Assembly (NCBI GenBank): GCA_035622275.1
Contig: DASPVQ010000020.1
Span: forward strand, 150,067 to 214,066
Reading direction: 5' to 3'
Source of the DNA: Thermoplasmata archaeon
GTDB taxonomy: Archaea > Thermoplasmatota > Thermoplasmata > Lutacidiplasmatales > UBA184
DNA: 64,000 bases
Shown: one piece after another, positions 50,636 through 58,635 of the stretch
Position numbering within the stretch: the first letter of the stretch is position 1
How the letters are laid out: each line of letters starts with the position of its first letter
Translations under genes and position numbers: made by a program
Notes under the pieces: generated by a model
The model's database searches: none
Told to the model about the DNA's origin: nothing
What the model saw: the letters and a program-made list of their open reading frames with translations, nothing else

Positions 50636-51081
50636 CGGCGCCCAGCTGGACTTCTCCGCATTCGGGCGGCCCGGTGACGGGCCCGATCCGGTTGCGAGCC
50701 ACATGACCCGGCGACGCCGGGGGAGATCCCACGGTCGGAACCTGGACCCGACACCGGCACGTCGAGTCCGCCCCAGGGTCGGCTCGTGGATCGATGCCGG
50801 GGGCCTGCTCGACCGTCACCTCCCCAAAGGTCCGCCGTCGGGCATTCCCGGGCCGGGCGAGGTTCCCGTCGCCAGAAGATGCGTATTCCAACCCCGGAGG
50901 CGTTCGAGGCCCGGCGAGGGGGGCCCGCCGACGCCCGATCTCACCGGATTCGAGCCACGAGCCGTTCGCATCGCACCACCGGCGCCCGCTCGCGGCCGCG
51001 CGCGGGCGAATCGCGAGAGCGCTGGGGTCGGCAATCGACAGGTATTTTCGTCCCGCGAAGCGTCCCGGACGCGGTCGCGAC
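50636..51081. other. Gene-free spacer before the HTH regulator
   Basis: These 446 bases contain overlapping open frames on both strands, but none has a recognisable domain, ribosome site or TATA-linked start. GGTATTTTC at 51041-51049 lies about 37 bases before the regulator GTG at 51082 and is its probable TATA box. Nothing else is recognised. Confidence 0.45.
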
Positions 51082-52038
51082 GTGGACGAGATCGATCTTC
51101 GCATCTATCGGTTCCTCTCGGGCGACGGGCTCGTGCGGTTCTGGGGTTCGCGGCGCGTCCTCGACCCACGGGTCTCCGCGCGCGAGATCGCGGAACGGGT
51201 CGGGCTCAGCGAAGCCGGGGTGCGCGCTCGCCTCAAGGCGCTGAAGGACCGGGGGTACTTGCGCGGCCGCGAGGTCTGGCTTAATCCGTCGCTCTTCGGA
51301 GGGTCCCTCGCGTACGTCGAGATCCCGATCCATGGCCCGGAGGAGGCCGCGCGGCTCTTCGACGAGCTCGCGCTCGTGGACGCCGTCACCTTCGCGCGCG
51401 ACCTGCTCGACGAGGAGGACCGCAAGCTGCGGGCCTACTTCGTCACGGAGAGCGAGGCGTCGAGCGCCCGTCGCGTCGCCCTCCTGCGTCGGCTCGCCGC
51501 CGGCGCGCCGATCCGGGGTCCGAGCGCGTACTGGGTGCCTCCGTGCGATCGAGCGCTCACCTCGCTCGATTGGAAGCTGTTGGGAGCGCTCCGCGCGCGA
51601 CCCGACGCGACCCTCGCGGGGGTCGCGCGGGCGGCCGGCCTCGGTCTGAAGACGACCGCCCGGCGCTTCCGTCAGCTCCTCGACTCGCGGGCCTGCTGGT
51701 GGACCGCGAACAGTGCGAGCGAGGAGCTGCCGCTCGCGCTCCTGTCGATCGGCATCGCCGACGCGCCGAGCCGCGCGCCGGTCGCGGCCGCGATCGCGCG
51801 GGCCGAAGCGTCCTGGATGCCGGTCGCCCCGGACGGGCTCGGCGTCCCGCCCGGGAGCCCGGCTCCGCTCGCCGGGCTGTTGCCGGCGGAAGCGCCCGCG
51901 TCGCTCGAACGCTCCGTGCGCCGCGTGCTCGGTCTGCCCGGCGTCACCGGAGTGCGCCGCACCTTCGCGCTGGGCTCTCGCAGCTACCCGGGCTGGTTCG
52001 ACGAGCGACTCAGCGGACGGGCGGCCCGATCGGGATAG
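51082..52038 (+). CDS. Two-HTH transcriptional regulator (Lrp/AsnC-like halves)
   Basis: The 318-residue protein has two winged-helix DNA-binding segments: residues 4-55 (EIDLRIYRFL, SAREIAERVGLSEAGVRARLKALKDRGYL) and about 155-205 (SLDWKLLGALRARPDATLAGVARAAGLGLKTTARRFRQL). Each is followed by a small alpha/beta region that may be a ligand or dimer domain, as in Lrp/AsnC duplicated proteins. GTG 51082 removes an unlikely Arg-rich lead from upstream frames. The end of the gene is open in two frames with the phosphatase that follows, and the two ORFs are separated by a single-base frame change. Confidence 0.75.
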   Translation: MDEIDLRIYRFLSGDGLVRFWGSRRVLDPRVSAREIAERVGLSEAGVRARLKALKDRGYLRGREVWLNPSLFGGSLAYVEIPIHGPEEAARLFDELALVDAVTFARDLLDEEDRKLRAYFVTESEASSARRVALLRRLAAGAPIRGPSAYWVPPCDRALTSLDWKLLGALRARPDATLAGVARAAGLGLKTTARRFRQLLDSRACWWTANSASEELPLALLSIGIADAPSRAPVAAAIARAEASWMPVAPDGLGVPPGSPAPLAGLLPAEAPASLERSVRRVLGLPGVTGVRRTFALGSRSYPGWFDERLSGRAARSG

Positions 52039-52039
52039 G

Positions 52040-52489
52040 ACCACGACGGCGGATCCCGGCGTCGATCGCACCGAGGTCTGGCCCGGGCTCTGGGTCGGCG
52101 GGCTCGGAAGCGACCTCGATTTCGACGGGGTTCGGATCTCCGTGCTCGAGTCCCCCTGCCCTGGCGGTTGCCGACAGTTCCGGGCGTTCACCGCCTCCCT
52201 GGTCGGGAAGTGGCGGCCGAACCCGATCGAGGCCGGGGCCGCGGTCGAGGCGATCGCCGCCGGCCGGCGAGAGGGACGGCCGGTGCTGGTCCACTGCGCC
52301 TCGGGCGTGGAGCGATCGCCCGCGGTCGCCGCGCTCTACCTCCTCCGATGCGAGGGCCTCGCCCTTTCCGAGGCCTACGCGGTGATCCGGCAAGCGCGGC
52401 CGCAGGTCCGCTTCGCGCCGGAGCTCCTCCGGGTGGACGGCGCGGACGGCGAGCCGTCGCCCGATGCTCAGCGCAGCGCCGAGCCGTAG
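52040..52489 (+). CDS. Dual-specificity/tyrosine phosphatase-like protein, start unresolved
   Basis: The C-terminal part carries the CX5R phosphatase signature LVHCASGVERSPAVAALYL, with catalytic Cys and Arg, and the start EVWPGLWVGGL is typical of dual-specificity phosphatases. No ATG, GTG or TTG precedes EVWPGLW in this frame after the regulator stop at 52036-52038; the first is a GTG inside the domain. The frame is +1 relative to the regulator and open back to 51713, so a frameshift, a sequencing indel or a non-standard start are all possible. The ORF overlaps the end of the opposite GT4 gene by 22 bases. Confidence 0.7.
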   Translation, partial: TTTADPGVDRTEVWPGLWVGGLGSDLDFDGVRISVLESPCPGGCRQFRAFTASLVGKWRPNPIEAGAAVEAIAAGRREGRPVLVHCASGVERSPAVAALYLLRCEGLALSEAYAVIRQARPQVRFAPELLRVDGADGEPSPDAQRSAEP

Positions 52490-53850
52490 CGACCGCGCGA
52501 GCGCAGCCCCGTGTACTCGTAGACCTGGATCGTCCGCTCGAAGATCTCCCGCAGGCGAGGGACCGCGCGCTCGACGAAGCAGCGTCGGGCCGTCAGGCTC
52601 CCGATCTCCCCCATGCGTCGCGCGGCCTCGGGCCGGTCGAGCAGTTGAACGATGCGGCGCGCGAGCGACGCCGCCGAGCCCGGCGGGACCGCAAAGCCGT
52701 TCACCTCGTCGTCGACGAGCTCGGCGACGCCGGCGCCCGTGCTGACGAGGACGGGCAGACGGTGGCACCAGGCCTCGACCACCACCAGGCCGAATCCCTC
52801 CCAGGGCGCGGGGTGCACGAAGACCGACGCCGCGGAGTAGGCGGTCTGGACGTCAGCCTCCGAGAGGCCGCCCGCGAAGACGACGGCGTCGGAGAGGCGG
52901 CGCGCCGCGACCCGCTCGCGCAGTCGCTCGCCCCAGTCGTCGGCCTTCGAGCGCGCCCCCGAGCCGGTGAGCGTGCGGGTCGAGAAGCTGCCGCCACCGA
53001 CGAGGAGCAGGACCGCGTCCGGGTGGCGGCGGCGCACGCTGGCGAAGGCGTCGACGAGCAGGTCCTGTCGCTTCACGGGATCGAGCCGCGATACCGAGAG
53101 CACGATCGGCGCGTCCGGCCCGATCGAGAAGCGCTCGCGCAGCTCGTGGACGGCCGCGTGGGAGGCGGGCCGCTGGGTGGCGGGGTCGAGGTAGGGGTAC
53201 TGCTGGAAGGCCCGGCCGTGGAAGCCGGCCCGGATCAGCTCCTCGAGGCCGGAGCGGGTGCTCACGACGATGCCGTCGAAGCCCTCCATCGCCTTGATGA
53301 AGAAGCGGCGGACCGGTTCGGGGTAGCCCTTCAGGTCCACCGGGATGTGCCAGCGCAGGAGCGCGGGAGCTGCGGAACCGACCAGGCCGCCGACGAGCAG
53401 CTGCTGGAAGTCGTGGATGTAGAACAGGTCGTAATCGGTCGCGTGGCGGAGCAGGCAGTCCGCGGTCCGGTAGCTGTACTCGACGAACTCGCGGTAGTCG
53501 CCCATCGAGAAGCGGTAGGTGAACGGGCTGTGGAACGAGTGCCAGACCGACTCCTTGAAGCGGCCGTACGCCGCGAGCGTCGTGGCGTCGAGCCGGTAGG
53601 TCTCGACGACGTAGCCCTCGTCCGTCGCGACCTCGCGGGGGAGCTCGGGAGCGCCGAGCGCGATCCAGCGCGGCGAACGCGCGACGAAATCGCCGACGGT
53701 CGCCTTGAGCAGGGCGCGCATCATCGGCACCACGCCCCCGACGTTCGGCGCGTAGTCCCGGCCCTCGCGCCAGCGCACCCCGGGCCGATGGGGAGCGCCG
53801 GGGAGCGGATGGATCGGAGGCGTCTGGGTGTTGATGCAGAGCCGGATCAC
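52468..53850 (-). CDS. Family 4 glycosyltransferase
   Basis: The 460-residue protein has a GT-B fold. Residues from about 230 contain PIVLSVSRLDPVKRQDLLVDAF, LLLVGGGS, and PWEGFGLVVVEAW, the EX7E motif region that binds the nucleotide sugar. The N-terminal half (VGDFVARSPRWIALGAPELP, LFYIHDFQQLL) resembles the acceptor domain of trehalose-synthase-like and other GT4 enzymes. GTG 53850 begins the first strand VIRLCINTQTPP. A TATA-like AGTATATGG lies about 72 bases upstream. The end overlaps the phosphatase ORF on the opposite strand. Confidence 0.85.
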   Translation of the reverse strand: MIRLCINTQTPPIHPLPGAPHRPGVRWREGRDYAPNVGGVVPMMRALLKATVGDFVARSPRWIALGAPELPREVATDEGYVVETYRLDATTLAAYGRFKESVWHSFHSPFTYRFSMGDYREFVEYSYRTADCLLRHATDYDLFYIHDFQQLLVGGLVGSAAPALLRWHIPVDLKGYPEPVRRFFIKAMEGFDGIVVSTRSGLEELIRAGFHGRAFQQYPYLDPATQRPASHAAVHELRERFSIGPDAPIVLSVSRLDPVKRQDLLVDAFASVRRRHPDAVLLLVGGGSFSTRTLTGSGARSKADDWGERLRERVAARRLSDAVVFAGGLSEADVQTAYSAASVFVHPAPWEGFGLVVVEAWCHRLPVLVSTGAGVAELVDDEVNGFAVPPGSAASLARRIVQLLDRPEAARRMGEIGSLTARRCFVERAVPRLREIFERTIQVYEYTGLRSRGRYGSALR

Positions 53851-53962
53851 GGGTCCCTCCGGCCGCGCCGGCGGTCCTGGGTCCGTCGGCCGCCGCGCCC
53901 CCCCTGCGCGCGGCCCACCATATACTTTGGTCCGTCCGGCGGGGCGAGGTCGGCACCGGGGG

Positions 53963-53970
53963 CGAAAATA
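53963..53970 (+). promoter_or_regulatory. TATA-like box for the methyltransferase gene
   Basis: GCGAAAATAG is centred 26 bases before the ATG at 53993, a leaderless spacing. Confidence 0.45.
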
Positions 53971-53992
53971 GTCCGGCCGACCTGGCGATCGC

Positions 53993-55003
53993 ATGAACGA
54001 TTCCGAGGTCGCCGCTTCGTTCGACGAGATCTCGGGGGTGTACGACGAGACCCGCGACCCGCTTCCGCCGGCCGCCCTCGACCGGGTGAGCGAGCGCCTG
54101 CGGGCGGCCGGGATCGACTCCCTCCTCGAGATCGGCGTGGGGACGGGGCGGATCGCGCTCCCCCTGATCGCGCGCGGCTTCGCGGTGACCGGCGTCGACC
54201 TCTCGCGCGGGATGCTCGCCCGGGCGCGGGCGAAGGGCCTCGAGCGCATCGCGCGCGCGAGCGGCTACCGCCTGCCGTTTTCCGATCGAACGTTCGATGC
54301 GACGCTGCTCGTCCACGTCCTGCATCTGCTGGAGCGCCCGGGCGCCGTGCTCCGGGAGGCGGCCCGGGTCAGCCGTCGCGGGACGTTCGCCATCGTCGCT
54401 CCCCGCCGCCGGCGCGATCCTCGCCGCGCGGAGCCGGGGATCCGAAAGCTGCTTGGCGAGCTCCTGGCCGCCCAGGGCTATCCCGCCCCAGGCCGCGCCG
54501 ACCTGCCGGCGCGGGAGCGACGGTTCCTCGAGCGATTCCCACCGGACGCGCTCGACGTGGTCGACGAACGGGACGTCACGACCACCCTCGCCTCCCGCTT
54601 GGACCGGCTCGCGAAGCGCGGTCAGCGCCATCTCCGCAGCGTCCCGCCCCGGGCCCTCGCCCGCGCGATCGCCGAGGCGCGTTCGCGCGTCGGCGACCGG
54701 ACCGTGACCGTCCACCGGGTCGAGGCGCTCGCGCGCTGGGACCGCCGGACGGCACGCGCCGCCCCCCTCGCTCGGGCGACGGCGGCCCCACGGGCACCGC
54801 TCAGCGCGCGAACCGGTGGTCCATCACGAACGGCAGCACCCCGCCGGCCGAGTAGTAGTCGACCTCGGTCGCCGAGTGCAGCTCGACCCGGGCGCGGAAG
54901 ACGATCGGGGCGCCGCCGTCGGCCCGGCCCGTCACCTCGACCGGCGCCCCGGGGGCGAGGACGCCGCCGGGCAGCCGCAGCGAGAAGCGCTCGCGGCCGG
55001 TGA
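53993..55003 (+). CDS. SAM-dependent methyltransferase (class I) with long antisense tail
   Basis: The Rossmann-like methyltransferase core shows YDETRDPLP, LLEIGVGTGRIALPL (motif I, SAM site, residues about 43-56), VTGVDLSRGMLARA and FDATLLVHVLHLLERP. The family targets small molecules, lipids or proteins; its substrate is unknown. The recognisable domain ends about residue 255, but the frame remains open to 55003, so the last 203 bases overlap the aconitase gene on the other strand and encode an Arg/Pro/Ser-rich tail. That tail may not be a real conserved part. Confidence 0.8.
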   Translation: MNDSEVAASFDEISGVYDETRDPLPPAALDRVSERLRAAGIDSLLEIGVGTGRIALPLIARGFAVTGVDLSRGMLARARAKGLERIARASGYRLPFSDRTFDATLLVHVLHLLERPGAVLREAARVSRRGTFAIVAPRRRRDPRRAEPGIRKLLGELLAAQGYPAPGRADLPARERRFLERFPPDALDVVDERDVTTTLASRLDRLAKRGQRHLRSVPPRALARAIAEARSRVGDRTVTVHRVEALARWDRRTARAAPLARATAAPRAPLSARTGGPSRTAAPRRPSSSRPRSPSAARPGRGRRSGRRRRPGPSPRPAPRGRGRRRAAAARSARGR

Positions 55004-57476
55004 GACCGAGCGCCTTCCATCCCGCGCCCGGCGCGAAGGTGATCGGGAGGACGCCCATCTCGATCAGGTTGGACCGGTGGATCCGCTCGAAGCTCTCCGC
55101 GATCACCGCTCCGATCCCGAGCAGCCGCGGACCCTTCGCCGCCCAGTCGCGCGAGCTGCCCTGGCCGTAGCTCTTGCCCGCGAGCACGATGAGCGGCACG
55201 CCCTCGGCGCGGTAGCGCTCGGCGGCCTCGAACACGCTGAGCAGGGCGGCGTCGGGCAGGTGGACGGTGAACCCGCCCTCCTTCGGCGCGACGAGCTCGT
55301 TGCGCAGGCGGACGTTCGCGAACGTCCCCCGGATCATCACCTCGTGGTGGCCGCGCCGCGTGCCGTACGTGTTGAACTCCGCCACCGGCACGCCATGGGC
55401 GATCAGCCACTGGCCGGCCGGCGTGCGCTCGGGGATCTCGCCGGCCGGCGAGATGTGGTCGGTCGAGACCCGGTCGCCGAGGGCGAGCAGCGCGCGCGCC
55501 TCCGCCACCAGCGCGCCGTCGCGCGGGAGCCAGGGGGGCGATAGGTCGAGGTAGGGAGCGCGGGCGAGGTACGTCGAGTCCGCGGACCAGGGGTAGGCGA
55601 GGCCCGCCGGGACCTCGAGCCCCTCCCAGTGCGCGTCCCCGACCTCGATCGCGCGGTACTTCTCGGTGAACATCGCGGGCGCGAGGCTCGCCTCGACGAG
55701 CCGGCGGACCTCCTCGGGCGCGGGCCAGAGGTCGCGCAAGTAGACCTCGCGGCCGTCGCGCGCGCGACCCAGCGGCTCGCTCGTCAGGTTCACCTCCATC
55801 CGCCCGGCGAGCGCGTAGGCGACCACGAGCATCGGCGAGGCGAGGTAGGCCGCGCGCGTGTCGATGTTGATCCGGGCGTCGAAGTTGCGGTTGCCGCTGA
55901 GCACTGCGGCGACGTAGAGGTCGCGCTCGCGGACCTGCTGCGACACGGCGGCGATCAGCGGCCCGGAGTTGCCGATGCACGTGGTGCAGCCGTAGCCGAC
56001 GATCGCGAAGCCGAGGCGCTGGAGCGGCTCGAGCAGCCCCGCGCGCTCCAGGTAGGCCGTGACGACCTTGGAGCCCGGCGCGAGCGAGGTTTTCACGTGC
56101 GGGGGGACCGAGAGCCCGAGCGCGAGCGCCCGCTGCGCGATCAGTCCCGCGCCGACCATCACGGCCGGGTTGGAGGTGTTGGTGCAGCTCGTGATCGCCG
56201 CGATCACCACGGCGCCGTCGTCGATCGTCGGGCTCACCGTGGGTGGGGCCGCCGGCGGCGACCGCCCCTGTCGGTAGGCGTCCCGCGAGCGACGGAACGC
56301 CTCCGGGGCGTCGGCCAGCGCCACGCTCTCGTCCGGGTTGCGCGGACCGGCGATCGTCGGGACGATGTCCTCGAGATCGATGCGCAGCTCCTCGTCGTAG
56401 TCGATCGAACCGGGCGCCGGTGTGCCCCAGAGCCCGGTCGCCCGGGCGTAGGCCTCGACGCGGGCCACGAGCGCCGGATCGCGCCCGGTACCCCGCAGGT
56501 AGGCGATCGTCGCGTCGTCGATCGGGAACAGGGCCGCCGTCGCACCGTACTCCGGGCACATGTTGGAGATCGTGGCCCGGTCCGGCACCGAGAGCAGCGG
56601 CACGCCCGGGCCGAAGAACTCGACGAACCGGTCGACGACGCCGTGCTCGCGCAGGCGCCGGGTCACCGTGAGCACGAGGTCGGTCGCGGTCGCGCCGCGC
56701 GGGAGCGCTCCGGTGAGCTCGACGCCGACCGTCGCCGGCCGGGGCAGGAAGTATGGCTCGCCGAGCATCACGGCCTCGGCCTCGATGCCCCCGACGCCCC
56801 AGCCGAGCACGGAGGCGCCGTTGACCATCGTCGTGTGCGAATCGGTGCCGATCACGGTGTCCGGGAAGGCGACCGCACCGCCGTCGACCGCGCGTCGCGA
56901 GATGACGCTGGCAAGGTACTCGAGGTTGACCTGGTGGCAGATCCCGTTGCCCGGGGGCACGATGCGCTCGTTGCGGTAGGCATCCCGGGCCCAGCGCAGG
57001 AACCGGTAGCGCTCGCCGTTGCGATCGTACTCCCGGTCGAGATTGATGCGCAGCGAGCCCGGGCTCCCGAAGCTGTCGACCTGGACCGAGTGGTCGACGA
57101 TCAGGTCCACAGGCACGACCGGGTTCACTCGGTCGGCCGGCAGCCCGCGCGCGACGGCCGCGTCGCGCAGGACCGACAGGTCGACCAGGACCGGCACCCC
57201 GGTGAAGTCCTGCAGCAGGATCCGCTCCGGGTAGTACGCGAGCTCCCGATCGGCGCCGAGGCGCTCGCCGTTCGCGACGGCCAGCACCGCGCCGAGGTCG
57301 CTGCGCGACGGATCGTGGTGGCGCAGGACGTTCTCGAGGACCACCCGGACCGTCCGAGGGATACGCGCATAGCGGGACGGATCGATCCCCTTCAGTCGCT
57401 CGGGTCGGACGACGCTCAGCGTCTCGCCGGCGAGCGGCATCGCCTGGTAGAGGCCGAGCGGATCCGGCACGCTCAT
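54801..57476 (-). CDS. acnA: Aconitate hydratase A
   Basis: The 891-residue protein is a full AcnA/IRP-type aconitase: NGICHQVNLEYLA, TVIGTDSHTTMVNG, the Fe-S cysteines in AITSCTNTSNP and GYGCTTCIGNSGP, and the C-terminal swivel domain with AGKSYGQGSSRDWAAKG. It interconverts citrate and isocitrate and feeds the isocitrate dehydrogenase at 35.2 kb. The ATG start at 57476 gives the standard N-terminus. Its 3-prime end overlaps 203 bases of the opposite methyltransferase ORF. Confidence 0.95.
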   Translation of the reverse strand: MSVPDPLGLYQAMPLAGETLSVVRPERLKGIDPSRYARIPRTVRVVLENVLRHHDPSRSDLGAVLAVANGERLGADRELAYYPERILLQDFTGVPVLVDLSVLRDAAVARGLPADRVNPVVPVDLIVDHSVQVDSFGSPGSLRINLDREYDRNGERYRFLRWARDAYRNERIVPPGNGICHQVNLEYLASVISRRAVDGGAVAFPDTVIGTDSHTTMVNGASVLGWGVGGIEAEAVMLGEPYFLPRPATVGVELTGALPRGATATDLVLTVTRRLREHGVVDRFVEFFGPGVPLLSVPDRATISNMCPEYGATAALFPIDDATIAYLRGTGRDPALVARVEAYARATGLWGTPAPGSIDYDEELRIDLEDIVPTIAGPRNPDESVALADAPEAFRRSRDAYRQGRSPPAAPPTVSPTIDDGAVVIAAITSCTNTSNPAVMVGAGLIAQRALALGLSVPPHVKTSLAPGSKVVTAYLERAGLLEPLQRLGFAIVGYGCTTCIGNSGPLIAAVSQQVRERDLYVAAVLSGNRNFDARINIDTRAAYLASPMLVVAYALAGRMEVNLTSEPLGRARDGREVYLRDLWPAPEEVRRLVEASLAPAMFTEKYRAIEVGDAHWEGLEVPAGLAYPWSADSTYLARAPYLDLSPPWLPRDGALVAEARALLALGDRVSTDHISPAGEIPERTPAGQWLIAHGVPVAEFNTYGTRRGHHEVMIRGTFANVRLRNELVAPKEGGFTVHLPDAALLSVFEAAERYRAEGVPLIVLAGKSYGQGSSRDWAAKGPRLLGIGAVIAESFERIHRSNLIEMGVLPITFAPGAGWKALGLTGRERFSLRLPGGVLAPGAPVEVTGRADGGAPIVFRARVELHSATEVDYYSAGGVLPFVMDHRFAR

Positions 57477-57522
57477 GCCGGTCGCAGAGAGCGAGGGTTC
57501 TTGGGCTCTTTGGGCTCGGCGG

Positions 57523-57807
57523 TCAGGCGGTGCGGATCCAGAGGCTCGCCAGCACCGCGCCGAAGCCGGCCGCCATGGCGACGCAGGCCCCGACGTCAGC
57601 CAGGATCGGATCGTCCCCGATCGAGTAGGCGCCCATCCACACCCCGCCCGCGGCGACCGAGATCAGGACGAAGCCGACACCGAGGAGCAGGAGGCTCGAC
57701 GAGTGGCTCGAGCGGGCCGCCCGGAACGCGTAGAGGGCGACGGCGGCGCCCAGCGCGATGATGACGATCCACAGCGCGTAGGCGAGACTCGCGTCGCCGT
57801 AGGTCAT
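57523..57807 (-). CDS. Three-helix membrane protein (DUF7521-like) paired with HTH gene
   Basis: The 94-residue protein has three hydrophobic segments (about 8-28, 38-58 and 66-88) and little else. ATG 57807 overlaps the stop of the upstream winged-helix gene (ATGA), so the pair is translationally coupled. Similar small three-helix proteins follow ArsR-like HTH genes in many archaea (the DUF7521 arrangement). That name is given by resemblance and gene order, not alignment. Function is unknown. Confidence 0.6.
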   Translation of the reverse strand: MTYGDASLAYALWIVIIALGAAVALYAFRAARSSHSSSLLLLGVGFVLISVAAGGVWMGAYSIGDDPILADVGACVAMAAGFGAVLASLWIRTA

Positions 57808-58262
57808 GGCCGCCCCGCCTCCGTGCGCACCGTGTGCCACATCTCTTTGAGCCGCTCCCCCGCGAGGTCCCGGAAGCGCACCTCGATCCGCAGTCGGCCG
57901 CCGCGCATCTCGACCTTGAGCTCCTCGAGGCGGCTGCGGTACAGCTCCACGCGCTTACCGTCCGCGGAGATCGAGCTGCGCTGGACGCCCACGAGACCGA
58001 TCTCGCTGAGGTCGTGGAGCTTGCGGTAGAGCGTGCTCTGGGGGATCCGGTTCGACGCCTGGATCTCGAGGGCCGAGTGCGGAGCGTCGTTCAGCATCAG
58101 CAGGATCTCCCGGGACCACCGGTCGCCGAGCGCTTCAAGGATGCGCTCGCGTCGATCCGTCGGCGGCGGGCTCGTCCCTTCGCCACCGGCCGGCGCGACA
58201 CCTCCCGCCTCCGGCATTCCCGAGGGGGGCGGCGCGGGCGTAGGGTCTCGCGCGTTTCCCAT
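57804..58262 (-). CDS. Winged-helix transcriptional regulator
   Basis: The 152-residue protein has a low-complexity N-terminus (1-35) followed by a winged helix: RRERILEALGDRWSREILLML, SALEIQASNRIPQSTLYRKLHDLSEIGLV, and a beta wing around SISADGKRVELYRSRL. It resembles ArsR/PadR-type archaeal regulators. Coupled with the membrane protein downstream it may sense or control a membrane state. It is divergent from the small ORF at 58339. Confidence 0.8.
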   Translation of the reverse strand: MGNARDPTPAPPPSGMPEAGGVAPAGGEGTSPPPTDRRERILEALGDRWSREILLMLNDAPHSALEIQASNRIPQSTLYRKLHDLSEIGLVGVQRSSISADGKRVELYRSRLEELKVEMRGGRLRIEVRFRDLAGERLKEMWHTVRTEAGRP

Positions 58263-58338
58263 GCCTGGGAATCACCCCTGAGAATCGAGCGGAGGTCGAT
58301 GAGACCCCGCGGCGGTGGCGCTGCCGAGGCGACGGACG

Positions 58339-58635
58339 ATGAACGAACTCGAGCCGCTGACCGAGGCGCCCTCCCCGGACCTCGGGCCACGTGGCGGCGC
58401 CCTGCCCGACTCGGTCGACACGGATCCTAGCGCGGGCGCCGAACGCTTCCCCCTCTACGTCGCCGCGCGAGGGGAGCGCGGCCATTATCCTTTCCATCCG
58501 GCCGGCGCCGCCGGCCCCGGCCGGCCGGTCTCTCCGTTCCGGCTCCCGCCCGACCTCGAGACCGCGCTCTGGGCGCGCGCTCCGTTCCCGACGGTCCTCC
58601 CCGGGACCCTGCTGCCGGAGCGCCCGAGCCGCTAG
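58339..58635 (+). CDS. Small Pro-rich hypothetical ORF
   Basis: This 98-residue frame starts at an ATG (MNELEPLTEAPSPD) and is rich in Pro, Gly and Ala with no recognised domain. It is listed because it fills an otherwise empty 370-base gap and the opposite strand offers nothing better. No TATA box was found and it overlaps the stop of thiQ by four bases. It may be spurious. Confidence 0.3.
   Translation: MNELEPLTEAPSPDLGPRGGALPDSVDTDPSAGAERFPLYVAARGERGHYPFHPAGAAGPGRPVSPFRLPPDLETALWARAPFPTVLPGTLLPERPSR

Noticed and set aside
50703-51284. Overlapping ORFs in the 50.6-51.1 kb gap
   Set aside because: They are Arg/Pro-rich with no domain and continue through the regulator gene in a wrong frame.
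55629-57761. A 710-codon plus-strand frame
   Set aside because: It is antisense to aconitase, whose cysteine motifs and full length are certain.
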